Shown here in pieces: positions 47,430 to 59,500 of a stretch of 64,000 nucleotides of DNA. Position 1 is the first letter of the stretch. Each line of letters starts with the position of its first letter. A model generated the notes under the pieces. The model did no database searches and had not been told where the DNA came from. It was given only the letters and a program-made list of their open reading frames with translations. The DNA is from Aquarana catesbeiana (Eukaryota; Chordata; Amphibia; Anura; Ranidae): the NCBI RefSeq assembly GCF_042186555.1, contig NC_133331.1, forward strand, positions 275,501-339,500, written 5' to 3'. The translations under genes and the position numbers were made by a program.

Positions 47430-50335
47430 CAGGGTTCTATGGGGCCGAGGTTGGGGTTATAGACAATATCAGGGTTCTATGGAGCCTAGGTTGGGGTTAT
47501 AGACAATATCAGGGTTCTATGGGGCCGAGGTTGGAGTTATAGACAATATCAGGGTTCTATGGGGCAGAGGTTGATATTATAGACAATATCAGGGTTCTAT
47601 GGAGCTGAGGTTGGAGTTATAGACAATATCAGGGTTCTATGGGGCCTAGGTTGGGGTTATAGACAATATCAGGGTTCTATGGGGCCGAGGTTGGGGTTAT
47701 AGACAATATCAGGGTTCCATGGGGCCTAGGTTGGGGTTATAGACAATATCAGGGTTCTATGGGGCCTAGGTTGGGGTTATAGACAATATCAGGGTTCTAT
47801 GGAGCCGAGGTTGGGGTTATAGACAATATCAGGGTTATATGGGGCTGAGGTTGGAGTTAGAGACAATATCAGGGTTCTATGGGGCTGAGGTTGGGGTTAT
47901 AGACAATATCAGGGTTCTATGGAGCCTAGGTTGGGGTTATAGACAATATCAGGGTTCTATGGGGCCGAGGTTGGAGTTATAGACAATATCAGGGTTCTAT
48001 GGGGCAGAGGTTGGGATTATAGACAATATCAGGGTTCTATGGAGCTGAGGTTGGAGTTATAGACAATATCAGGGTTCTATGGGGCCTAGGTTGGGGTTAT
48101 AGACAATATCAGGGTTCTATGGGGCCGAGGTTGGGGTTATAGACAATATCAGGGTTCCATGGGGCCTAGGTTGGGGTTATAGACAATATCAGGGTTCTAT
48201 GGGGCCTAGGTTGGGGTTATAGACAATATCAGGGTTCTATGGAGCCGAGGTTGGGGTTATAGACAATATCAGGGTTATATGGGGCTGAGGTTGGAGTTAG
48301 AGACAATATCAGGGTTCTATGGGGCTGAGGTTGGGGTTATAGACAATATCAGGGTTCTATGGAGCCGAGGTTGGGGTTATAGACAATATCAGGGTTATAT
48401 GGGGCCGAGGTTGGGGTTATAGACAATATCAGGGTTCTATGGGGCTGAGGTTGGGGTTATGGACAATATCAGGGTTCTATGGGGCCGAGGTTGGAGTTAG
48501 AGACAATATCAGGGTTCTATGGGGCTGAGGTTGGGGTTATAGACAATATCAGGGTTCTATGGGGCTGAGGTTGGGGTTATAGACAATATCAGGGTTCTAT
48601 GGGGCTGAGGTTGGGGTTATAGACAGTATCGGGGTTCTATGGGGCCGAGGTTGGAGTTATAGACAATATCAGGGTTCTATGGGGCCGAGGTTGGGGTTAT
48701 AGACAATATCAGGGATCTATGGGGCCGAGGTTTGGGTTATAGACAATATCAGGGTTCTATGGGGCCTAGGTTGGGGTTATAGACAATATTAGGGTTCTAT
48801 GGGGCCGAGGTTGGGGTTATAGACAATATCAGGGTTCTATGGGGCCGAGGTTGGAGTTATAGACAATATCAGGGTTCTATGGGGCAGAGGTTGGGGTTAT
48901 AGACAATATCAGGGTTCTATGGGGCCGAGGTTTGGGTTATAGACAATATCAGGGTTCTATGGGGCCGAGGTTGCAGTTATAGACAATATCAGGGTTCTAT
49001 GGGGCAGAGGTTGGGGTTATAGACAATATCTGGGTTCTATGGGGCAGAGGTTGGGGTTATAGACAATATCAGGGTTCTATGGGGCCGAGGTTGGGGTTAT
49101 AGACAATATCAGGGTTCTATGGGGCTGAGGTTGGGGTTATAGACAATATCAGGGTTCTATGGGGCCGAGGTTGGAGTTATAGACAATATCAGGGTTCTAT
49201 GGGGCAGAGGTTGGGGTTATAGACAATATCTGGGTTCTATGGGGCAGAGGTTGGGGTTATAGACAATATCAGGGTTCTATGGGGCCGAGGTTGCAGTTAT
49301 AGACAATATCTGGGTTCTATGGGGCAGAGGTTGGGGTTATAGACAATATCAGGGTTCTATGGGGCCGAGGTTGGGGCTATAGGCAGTATCAGGATTCTAT
49401 GGGGCCGAGGTTGGAGTTATAGACAATATCAGGGTTCTATGGGGCAGAGGTTGGGGTTATAGACAATATCAGGGTTCTATGGGGCCGAGGTTGGGGTTAT
49501 AGACAATATCAGGGTTCTATGGGGCTGAGGTTGGGGTTATAGACAATATCAGGGTTCTATGGGGCTGAGGTTGGGGTTATGGACACTATCAGGGTTCTAT
49601 GGGGCCGAGGTTGGGGTTATAGACAATATCAGGGTTCTATGGGGCTGAGGTTTGGGTTATAGACAATATCAGGGTTCTATGGGGCCGAGGTTGGGGTTAT
49701 GGACAATATCAGGGTTCTCTGAGGCAGAGGTTGGGGTTATAGACAATATCAGGGTTCTATGGAGCCTAGGTTGGGGTTATAGACAATATCAGGGTTCTAT
49801 GGGGCCGAGGTTGGGGTTATAGACAATATCAGGGTTCTATGGGGCCGAGGTCGGGGTTATAGATAATATCAGGGTTCTATGGGGCCGAGGTCGGGGTTAT
49901 AGACAATATCAGGGTTCTATGGGGCCGAGGTCGGGGTTATAGATAATATCAGGGTTCTATGGGGCCGAGGTTGGGGTTATAGACAATATCAGGGTTCTAT
50001 GGGGCCGAGGTTGGGGTTATAGACAATATCAGGGTTCTATGGGGCCGAGGTTGGGCTTATAGACAATATCAGGGTTCTATGGGGCCGAGGTTGGGGTTAT
50101 AGACAATATCAGGGTTCTATGGGGCCGAGGTTGGGGTTATAGACAATATCAGGGTTCTATGGGGCCGAGGTTGGGGTTATAGACAATATCAGGGTTCTAT
50201 GGGGCCGAGGTTGGGCTTATAGACAATATCAGGGTTCTATGGGGCCGAGGTTGGGGTTATAGACAATATCAGGGTTCTATGGGGCCGAGGTTGGGGTTAT
50301 AGACAATATCAGGGTTCTATGGGGCCGAGGTTGAT
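47430..50335 (+). repeat. Distal part of the 40-bp array without the 4-kb order
   Basis: It starts like the other copies but soon departs. It has its own shorter block duplications, for example a 440-bp (11-unit) offset marked by GGTTCCATGGGGCC at 47714 and 48154. Near 49850-50335 units become nearly uniform. No further insert is present. Confidence 0.75.
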
Positions 50336-51114
50336 AGTGTGACGGAACTGACGTGGAACTGACGTGGAAATGCGCTTGCGCAGTTATTATGTGGCTCCAT
50401 CCCTAAGTCCAGGTTCAAGCCCCACCATCCAAGTGGACATAGAGTTAGAATATAATTATGCTGAGCGAAGCGAGTCCACGAGGGGCCCTGTTGTAAAGTG
50501 GTGTCTTACAATGAATAATTTTACAGAAGAGGAGCTTGTCTGTAGCGTCACTTCCGTGATATTATCTGACGGTTTCACTGCTCCGTATTGTCGTAAAAAC
50601 TTTTGAAACGCATATCGGCAAGTTACGCATGCGCAGTGCCAAATTTCTCAGCGGATCATCACTTCCGTAGCCAAATGTGATGGGTCGCCATATGTGACGA
50701 AACACCTGGATTTACACAGACACACAGACTCACACCTCCAGCTCTGCAGCTCTCATTGGCCCTTTAATGACTCATCTCCCCCTCCCTTCCTGGCAAACTC
50801 TCAGGAGAGTGAGAGAGAGAGCTGTACATGATGTCATAAGCCTCGGCCAATGACCAGACAAGAAACAGGAAGTGGGTTGTATAAGGGATTTACTGGCAGA
50901 AATAAAATGTTTTACTATCCAAAGATAAAACAAAAAGAAGGGCAGAAGGTCTAATAGATGGGAAGATGAAAACATGACTGAAGGTCCCCTTTAAGGCTGT
51001 CTATATGGGATGTCCTCTAATTTTTCTAATTTTGTAAAACTAATAAAAAACTTTTGAACGTAAAAATTCTGGCAGATTTATTTTCCCAAATAAAGGAGGT
51101 GATCATGGAATCAA
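50336..51114. other. No gene; probable old interspersed repeats
   Basis: Contains several ACTTCCG motifs and GCGCATGCGC-like words near 50370-50670, then (about 50690-51000) a block with AGGAAGTGGGTTGTATAAGG ending GGTCCCCTTTAA that resembles a frog interspersed repeat. A GGTTCAAGCCC near 50412 recalls a tRNA B box, but no A box or tRNA fold was found. The 80-codon frame at 50364 has no recognised motif. Confidence 0.45.
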
Positions 51115-51133
51115 TGTACTTTTCAGGATATAT
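51115..51133 (+). repeat. Left copy of a 19-bp direct repeat flanking the palindromic insertion
   Basis: TGTACTTTTCAGGATATAT, identical to 52706-52724. The palindrome's left arm starts at the edge of this copy (two bases of overlap), as expected for a target-site duplication. Confidence 0.75.
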
Positions 51134-52519
51134 ACAGATATAATGTTTCAAAAAATCTAAAAATAGACTATAATGACACACTAAAACAGCGCTAATGTTG
51201 AACTATCATCCAATAGACACGTGGCCAACTACACATGCATAAGGAAATCCATTATAGGAACATCCTTAAAGAAAAAGTCCCTTGAAGAAATAAGTGATGC
51301 AGAGTTCAGGGTGTACTTCAACCAGGTCATCAGTTGATAATAAAAAGAATTCTTAACGTGCACCTTCCACCGATCACTCAGGATTCCACCCAGTGTAGAC
51401 ACACTCCCCCTAGGGGGTTAAACTCACCAGAGTTGGAAAATAATAAAACATTCAGAATGATCCAAATCAGCAAACTGGAGTTGACATCACTCATAAGGGA
51501 TCAGGGATGTTCAGGGCTCATAATGCATCAAAAACAAGAAGAGAAGCATAATAGCGTAATCCTGTTTATTGATTAAACCCCTTCCACCACATAAAAAACT
51601 CCCCTTCAATATATACACGTACATCAAATCATAAAATCAATAAGCAATCATAGAAGCAGGTAGTAGGAGCGTGTTTTACTTCACCATGAACCGTCAGCGC
51701 CGCCAGATAGGAACCGCGATTCACTTCCTAGTTGTGCAGTAGGCTCAGGTGGAGCGCACACGTCACTTCCTACGTCGCGTAAGCCACGTCCTGACGCGTT
51801 TCGTCATATCCTGACTTCGTCATATCCTGTCGAAGTCAGGATATGACGAAACGCGTCAGGACGTGGCTTACGCGACGTAGGAAGTGACGTGTGCGCTCCA
51901 CCTGAGCCTACTGCACAACTAGGAAGTGAATCGCGGTTCCTATCTGGCGGCGCTGACGGTTCATGGTGAAGTAAAACACGCTCCTACTACCTGCTTCTAT
52001 GATTGCTTATTGATTTTATGATTTGATGTACGTGTATATATTGAAGGGGAGTTTTTTTATGTGGTGGAAGGGGTTTAATCAATAAACAGGATTACGCTAT
52101 TATGCTTCTCTTCTTGTTTTTGATGCATTATGAGCCCTGAACATCCCTGATCCCTTATGAGTGATGTCAACTCCAGTTTGCTGATTTGGATCATTCTGAA
52201 TGTTTTATTATTTTCCAACTCTGGTGAGTTTAACCCCCTAGGGGGAGTGTGTCTACACTGGGTGGAATCCTGAGTGATCGGTGGAAGGTGCACGTTAAGA
52301 ATTCTTTTTATTATCAACTGATGACCTGGTTGAAGTACACCCTGAACTCTGCATCACTTATTTCTTCAAGGGACTTTTTCTTTAAGGATGTTCCTATAAT
52401 GGATTTCCTTATGCATGTGTAGTTGGCCACGTGTCTATTGGATGATAGTTCAACATTAGCGCTGTTTTAGTGTGTCATTATAGTCTATTTTTAGATTTTT
52501 TGAAACATTATATCTGTAT
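51132..52519. mobile_element. 1.39-kb near-perfect palindrome
   Basis: Left arm 51132-51819 (688 bp) is the reverse complement of right arm 51831-52519 (689 bp), with an 11-nt spacer TCATATCCTGT between. The only difference noticed is one base in an A/T run (six A near 51594, seven T near 52050). Both arms carry the core CGAAACGCGTCAG next to the centre and CAATAAACAGG further out, like amphibian interspersed repeats with a polyadenylation signal. The same 80-codon frame appears in both arms (51334-51576 plus, 52075-52317 minus) and is not considered a gene. It could be a fold-back element, a snap-back retroposition product or a chimeric assembly join. Confidence 0.92.
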
Positions 52520-52705
52520 GTGATCTTTTGTGTTTAAACAGCTGCTCTCTGTGTTTAGGTTATATTCCCCCCTTTCTACAAAGTGGGTGCTATTTATTAT
52601 TATTCATTTATGAAATTTTACTTGCATGCTTGTTAGCAGCTCTGCGACTAGCATCGCTACCTGGCGCTGAGTGGGGTTTCTGTAGGCCTGGTGAAACGCC
52701 TCTTT
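52520..52705. mobile_element. Unpaired right tail of the palindromic insertion
   Basis: 186 bp between the end of the right arm and the second 19-bp repeat. If the 19-mers are a target duplication, this tail belongs to the inserted element and continues the right arm, so the left arm would be a shorter inverted copy. No further homology recognised. Confidence 0.5.
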
Positions 52706-52724
52706 TGTACTTTTCAGGATATAT
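52706..52724 (+). repeat. Right copy of the 19-bp direct repeat
   Basis: Identical to 51115-51133. Sequence differs on the outer side of each copy, supporting a 19-bp limit. Confidence 0.75.
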
Positions 52725-53043
52725 GATGGGGAATTATTTAGGACATGTAGTGCTACCCCATGAGGGCTGCTAAAATATTTGGGTTCTTTGTTCATCACAG
52801 AGTCTTGGGCAAAGCCCCACCCCCGCTGACACCACCAAAGTACCCATGGAGTCTCCTAGCTTTCACACAAAATACGTTCCCACCTATAAAATGAATGTTT
52901 GGATTGCTTCACAATTAGAAGTAATATTTTTCATTTTATTCGGGGCTGCTGTGTGATTTCGTGTACTTTTAAGGGGTTCCATGACTAAATAAATTCTGTT
53001 CTTAGACCATTAATAGTCATTCCTTGCACCTTTGTGTCTGAGC
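52725..53043. other. No feature recognised; may continue the LINE scrap
   Basis: AT-rich sequence without a clear motif. It lies directly downstream (minus strand) of the L1/Tx1-type RT fragment and may be its decayed continuation. Confidence 0.4.
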
Positions 53044-53281
53044 CTATAAGCTCAGCAAGTCGTTCGATGTCAGTGCAAACCATATAAGGGATGGGGCATC
53101 TCGATCCCTTACCTCTAAATATGGGGAAGAGCCCGATATGTAATTATTAATTCCGATCCCCTCCTTAGGTTTGTAATGTAGCATAAAATTGTCCCCAAAT
53201 CCAAACTTGGCTAATACCCCCAATACTTTCAATAAAGTTCTGGCTATGGTACAGTTTAAATAATTTGAAAGATAAAGGGGT
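53044..53281 (-). pseudogene. L1/Tx1-type LINE reverse transcriptase fragment
   Basis: The minus frame reads KFGFGDNF, then GIGINNYISG, then SPYLEVRDRD and LIWFALTS. This follows the order of the L1/Tx1 RT palm: a xLGFGxxFI segment, an I.INGY.S segment, a R.GTRQGCPLSP segment and LFxLAxE. The last two are clearly decayed. About 60 residues remain, with stops upstream and downstream, so it is a dead scrap. It abuts the Tc1-like relic at 53283. The match is to a remembered family pattern; a protein search would settle it. Confidence 0.6.
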
Positions 53282-53282
53282 C

Positions 53283-53530
53283 TACTTATGTCAGGAATCA
53301 GCAGCGAGGATGGCCAAATCTGTGTAGCTGCGTATACAGTGTACCGTCAAATCTTGGGTCAGAACCTTCTTCCCTCAGCCAGAACACTGAAGATGGGTCA
53401 TGGATGGGTCTTCCAGCATGACAATGACCCAAAACACACGACCAAGGCAACAAAGGAGTGGCTCAGGAAGAAGCACATGAAGGTCCTGGAGTGGCCTAGA
53501 TGGTTTCCAAGAGATGTGTGCAAACCTGGT
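53283..53530 (+). pseudogene. Tc1-like transposase fragment (DDE domain, catalytic Glu segment deleted)
   Basis: The frame contains GQNLLPSAR, then VFQHDNDPKHTTKATKEWL and VLEWP. This is the Tc1 transposase block with the second catalytic Asp (in HDNDPKH). The usual next segment, SPDLNPIE..LW with the catalytic Glu, is absent: VLEWP is followed at once by a frame-shifted MCANLVTSYRKRLTSVI, the penultimate segment of the protein. So about 60 codons have been deleted with a frameshift. The first catalytic Asp and the DNA-binding domain are not present. The gene cannot make an active enzyme. Confidence 0.85.
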
Positions 53531-56500
53531 CACCAGCTACAGGAAACGTCTGACCTCTGTGATCACCAACTACAAGAAACGTCTGACCTCTGTGATCGCC
53601 AACTACAAGAAACGTCTGACCTCTGTGATCGCCAACTACAAGAAACGTCTGACCTCTGTGATCGCCAACTACAAGAAACGTCTGACCTCTGTGATCGCCA
53701 ACTACAAGAAACGTCTGACCTCTGTGATCGCCAACTACAAGAAATGTCTGACCTCTGTGATCGCCAACTACAAGAAACATCTGACCTCTGTGATCACCAC
53801 CTCCAAGAACCGTCTGACCTCTGTGATCGCCACCTACAAGAAACCTCTGTGATCACCACCTACAAGAAACGTCTGACCTCTGTGATCACCAACTACAAGA
53901 AACGTCTGACCTCTGTGTTCGCCACCTACAAGAAACCTCTGTGATCACCACCTACAAGAAACGTCTGACCTCTGTGATCACCACCTACAAGAACCGTCTG
54001 ACCTCTGTGATCACCACCTACAAGAAACCTCTGTGATCACCACCTACAAGAAACGTCTGACCTCTGTGATCACCACCTACAAGAAACATCTGACCTCTGT
54101 GATCGCCAGCTACAAGAAACGTCTGACCTCTGTGATCACCAACTACAAGAAACATCTGACCTCTGTGATCAACACCTACAAGAACCGTCTGACCTCTGTG
54201 ATCACCAACTACAAGAAACATCTGACCTCTGTGATCACCAACTACAAGAAACGTCTGACCTCTGTGATCACCAACTACAAGAAACATCTGACCTCTGTGA
54301 TCACCAACTACAAGAAACGTCTGACCTCTGTGATCACCACCTACAAGAAACGTCTGACCTCTGTGATCACCAACTACAAGAAACGTCTGACCTCTGTGAT
54401 CACCAACTACAAGAAACGTCTGATCTCTGTGATCACCACCTACAAGAAACATCTGACCTCTGTGATCACCAACTACAAGAAACGTCTGAACTCTGTGATC
54501 ACCACCTACAAGAAACATCTGACCTCTGTGATCACCAACTACAAGAAACGTCTGTGATCACCACCTACAAGAAATGTCTGACCTCTGTGATCACCACCTA
54601 CAAGAAACGTCTGACCTCTGTGATCACCAACTACAAGAAACGTCTGACCTCTGTGATCGCCACCTACAAGAAACCTCTGTGATCACCACCTACAAGAAAC
54701 GTCTGATCTCTGTGATCACCACCTACAAGAAACATCTGACCTCTGTGATCACCAACTACAAGAAACGTCTGAACTCTGTGATCACCACCTACAAGAAACA
54801 TCTGACCTCTGTGATCACCACCTACAAGAAACCTCTGTGATCATCACCTACAAGAAATGTCTGACCTCTGTGATCGCCAACTACAAGAAACGTCTGACCT
54901 CTGTGATCGCAAACTACAAGAAACATCTGACCTCTGTGATCGCCACCTCCAAGAAACGTCTGACCTCTGTGATCACCACCTACAAGAAACGTCTGACCTC
55001 TGTGATCACCACCTACAAGAAACGTCTGACCTCTGTGATCACCAACTACAAGAAACGTCTGACCTCTGTGATCACCACCTACAAGAAACGTCTGACCTCT
55101 GTGATCGCCAACTACAAGAAACATCTGACCTCTGTGATCACCACCTCCAAGAACCGTCTGACCTCTGTGATCGCCACCTACAAGAAACCTCTGTGATCAC
55201 CACCTACAAGAAACGTCTGACCTCTGTGATCACCACCTACAAGAAACGTCTGACCTCTGTGATCACCAACTACAAGAAACGTCTGACCTCTGTGATCGCC
55301 ACCTACAAGAAGCCTCTGTGATCACCACCTACAAGAAACGTCTGACCTCTGTGATCACCACCTACAAGAAACGTCTGACCTCTGTGATCACCACCTACAA
55401 GAACCGTCTGACCTCTGTGATCACCACCTACAAGAAACGTCTGACCTCTGTGATCACCACCTACAGGAAACATCTGACCTCTGTGATCGCCAACTACAAG
55501 AAACGTCTGACCTCTGTGATCTCCAACTACAAGAAACATCTGACCTCTGTGATCACCACCTACAATAACTGTCTGACCTCTGTGATCACCAACTACAAGA
55601 AACATCTGACCTCTGTGATCACCAACTACAAGAAACGTCTGACGTCTGTGATCACCAACTACAAGAAACATCTGACCTCTGTGATCACCAACTACAAGAA
55701 ACGTCTGCCCTCTGTGATCACCACCTACAAGAAACGTCTGACCTCTGTGATCACCAACTACAAGAAACATCTGACCTCTGTGATCACCAACTACAAGAAA
55801 CGTCTGAGCTCTGTGATCACCACCTACAAGAAACATCTGACCTCTGTGATCACCAACTACAAGAAACGTCTGACCTCTGTGATCACCACCTACAAGAAAC
55901 GTCTGACCTCTGTGATCACCTCCTACAAGAAACCTCTGTGATCACCACCTACAAGAAACGTCTGACCTCTGTGATCACCACCTACAAGAAACGTCTGACC
56001 TCTGTGATCACCACCTACAGGAAACATCTGACCTCTGTGATCGCCAACTACAAGAAACGTCTGACCTCTGTGATCTCCAACTACAAGAAACATCTGACCT
56101 CTGTGATCACCACCTACAAGAACTGTCTGACCTCTGTGATCACCAACTACAAGAAACATCTGACCTCTGTGATCACCAACTACAAGAAACGTCTGACGTC
56201 TGTGATCACCAACTACAAGAAACATCTGACCTCTGTGATCACCAACTACAAGAAACGTCTGACCTCTGTGATCACCTACAAGAAACGTCTGACCTCTGTG
56301 ATCACCAACTACAAGAAACATCTGACCTCTGTGATCACCAACTACAAGAAACGTCTGAGCTCTGTGATCACCACCTACAAGAAACATCTGACCTCTGTGA
56401 TCACCAACTACAAGAAACGTCTGACCTCTGTGATCACCACCTACAAGAAACGTCTGACCTCTGTGATCACCACCTACAAGAAACCTCTGTGATCACCACC

Positions 56501-59500
56501 TACAAGAAACGTCTGACCTCTGTGATCGCCAACTACAAAAAACGTCTGACCTCAGTGATCGCCAACTACAAGAAATATCTGACCTCTGTGATCGCCACCT
56601 CCAAGAAACGTCTGACCTCTGTGATCACCACCTACATGAAACGTCTGACCTCTGTGATCACCACCTACAAGAAACGTCTGACTTCTGTGATCACCAACTA
56701 CAAGAAACGTCTGACCTCTGTGATCACCACCTACAAGAAACGTCTGACCTCTGTGATCACCAACTACAAGAAACGTCTGACCTCTGTGATCACCACCTAC
56801 AAGAAACCTCTGTGATCACCACCTACAAGAAACGTCTGACCTCTGTGATCACCAACTACAAGAAACGTCTGACCTCTGTGATCGCCACCTACAAGAAACC
56901 TCTGTGATCACCACCTACAAGAAACGTCTGACCTCTGTGATCACCACCTACAAGAAACGTCTGACCTCTGTGATCACCACCTACAAGAACCATCTGACCT
57001 CTGTGATCACCACCTACAAGAAACCTCTGTGATCACCACCTACAAGAAACATCTGACCTCTGTGATCGCCAACTACAAGAAACGTCTGACCTCTGTGATC
57101 ACCAACTCCAAGAAACATCTGACCTCTGTGATCACCGCCTCCAAGAAACGTCTGACCTCTGTGATCACCACCTACAAGAACCGTCTGACCTCTGTGATCA
57201 CCAACTACAAGAAACATCTGACCTCTGTGATCACCAACTACAAGAAACATCTGACCTCTGTGATCACCAACTACAAGAAACGTCTGACCTCTGTGATCAC
57301 CAACTACAAGAACCGTCTGACCTCCGTGATCACCAACTACAAGAAACATCTGACCTCTGTGATCACCAACTACAAGAAACATCTGACCTCTGTGATCGCC
57401 ACCTCCAAGAAACGTCTGACCTCTGTGATCACCACCTACAAGAAATGTCTGACCTCTGTGATCACCACCTACAAGAAACGTCTGACCTCTGTGATCACCA
57501 ACTACAAGAACCGTCTGACCTCTGTGATCACCAACTACAAGAAACATCTGACCTCTGTGATCACCAACTACAAGAAACGTCTGACCTCTGTGATCACCAA
57601 CTACAAGAAACGTCTGACCTCTGTGATCACCAACTACAAGAAATATCTGACCTCTGTGATCACCAACTACAAGAAACGTCTGATCTCTGTGATCACCACC
57701 TACAAGAAACATCTGACCTCTGTGATCACCAACTACAAGAAATGTCTGACCTCTGTGATCACCACCTACAAGAAACATCTGACCTCTGTGATCACCAACT
57801 ACAAGAAACGTCTGACCTCTGTGATCACCACCTACAAGAAACGTCTGACCTCTGTGATCACCACCTACAAGAAACCTCTGTGATCACCACCTACAAGAAA
57901 CGTCTGACCTCTGTGATCGCCAACTACAAGAAACGTCTGACCTCTGTGATCGCCAACTACAAGAAACGTCTGACCTCTGTGATCGCCACCTCCAAGAAAC
58001 GTCTGACCTCTCTGATCACCACCTACAAGAAATGTCTGACCTCTGTGATCATCACCTACAAGAAACGTCTGACCTCTGTGATCACCAACTACAAGAAACG
58101 TCTGACCTCTGTGATCACCACCTACAAGAAACGTCTGACCTCTGTGATCACCAACTACAAGAAACGTCTGACCTCTGGGATTACCAACTGCAAGAAACGT
58201 CTGACCTCTGTGATCACCAACTACAAGAAACGTCTGACCTCTGTGATCACCAACTACAAGAAACGTCTGACCTCTGTGATCACCACCTACAAGAAACGTC
58301 TGACCTCTGTGATCACCACCTACAAGAAACGTCTGACCTCTGTGATCGCCAACTACAAGAAACGTCTGACCTCTGTGATCACCAACTACAAGAAACGTCT
58401 GACCTCTGGGATTACCACCTACAAGAAACGTCTGACCTCTGTGATCGCCAACTACAAGAAACGTCTGACCTCTGTGATCGCCAACTACAAGAAACGTCTG
58501 ACCTCTGTGATCGCCAACTACAAGAAACGTCTGACCTCTGTGATCACCACCTACAAGAAACGTCTGACCTCTGTGATCGCCAACTACAAGAAACGTCTGA
58601 CCTCTGTGATCACCACCTACAAGAAACGTCTGACCTCTGTGATCGCCAACTACAAGAAACGTCTGACCTCTGTGATCACCGCCTCCAAGAAACATCTGAC
58701 CTCTGTGATCACCACCTACAAGAAACGTCTGACCTCTGTGATCACCAACTACAAGAAACATCTGACCTCTGTGATCACCGCCTCCAAGAAACGTCTGACC
58801 TCTGTGATCACCAACTACAAGAAACGTCTGACCTCTGTGATCACCACCTACAAGAAACGTCTGACCTCTGTGATCGCCAACTACAAGAAACGTCTGACCT
58901 CTGTGATCACCACCTACAAGAAACGTCTGACCTCTGTGATCGCCACCTACAAGAAACGTCTGACCTCTGTGATCACCAACTACAAGAAACGTCTGACCTC
59001 TGTGATCACCACCTACAAGAAACGTCTGACCTCTGTGATCACCAACTACAAGAAACGTCTGACCTCTGGGATTACCACCTACAAGAAACGTCTGACCTCT
59101 GTGATCGCCAACTACAAGAAACGTCTGACCTCTGTGATCGCCAACTACAAGAAACGTCTGACCTCTGTGATCGCCAACTACAAGAAACGTCTGACCTCTG
59201 TGATCGCCAACTACAAGAAACGTCTGACCTCTGTGATCACCACCTACAAGAAACGTCTGACCTCTGTGATCGCCAACTACAAGAAACGTCTGACCTCTGT
59301 GATCACCACCTACAAGAAACGTCTGACCTCTGTGATCGCCAACTACAAGAAACGTCTGACCTCTGTGATCACCGCCTCCAAGAAACATCTGACCTCTGTG
59401 ATCACCACCTACAAGAAACGTCTGACCTCTGTGATCACCAACTACAAGAAACATCTGACCTCTGTGATCACCGCCTCCAAGAAACGTCTGACCTCTGTGA

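Larger units (their letters stand above)
30771..50335 (+). repeat. 40-bp minisatellite, 19.6 kb, with higher-order structure
   Basis: The unit is GGTTCTATGGGGCCGAGG followed by TTGGGGTTATAGACAATATC and AG (40 bp). About 470 units are present, broken only by four copies of one foreign insert. Frequent variants are GGAGCC, GGGCAGAGG, CCTAGG, TTGGAGTT and TTATGGAC. Short frames of 60-97 codons recur but end in the repeat; none is considered a gene. The array ends at 50335, where GCCGAGGTTG runs into single-copy sequence. The plus strand is G-rich with runs of four G. Confidence 0.95.

Noticed and set aside
30771..50335. Telomeric or interstitial telomere tract because of TTGGGGTTA words
   Set aside because: The word is a fixed part of a 40-bp unit, not a tandem hexamer.
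30771..50335. Centromeric satellite
   Set aside because: Higher-order order exists, but the array is only 20 kb, sits among other arrays and transposons, and no centromere-specific motif was identified.
50385..50430. tRNA or tRNA-derived SINE head (GGTTCAAGCCC)
   Set aside because: Only a B-box-like word was seen; no A box, cloverleaf or SINE body could be traced.
51334..52317. Two identical 80-codon frames as a duplicated gene
   Set aside because: They are the same sequence read from both palindrome arms, short and without motif.
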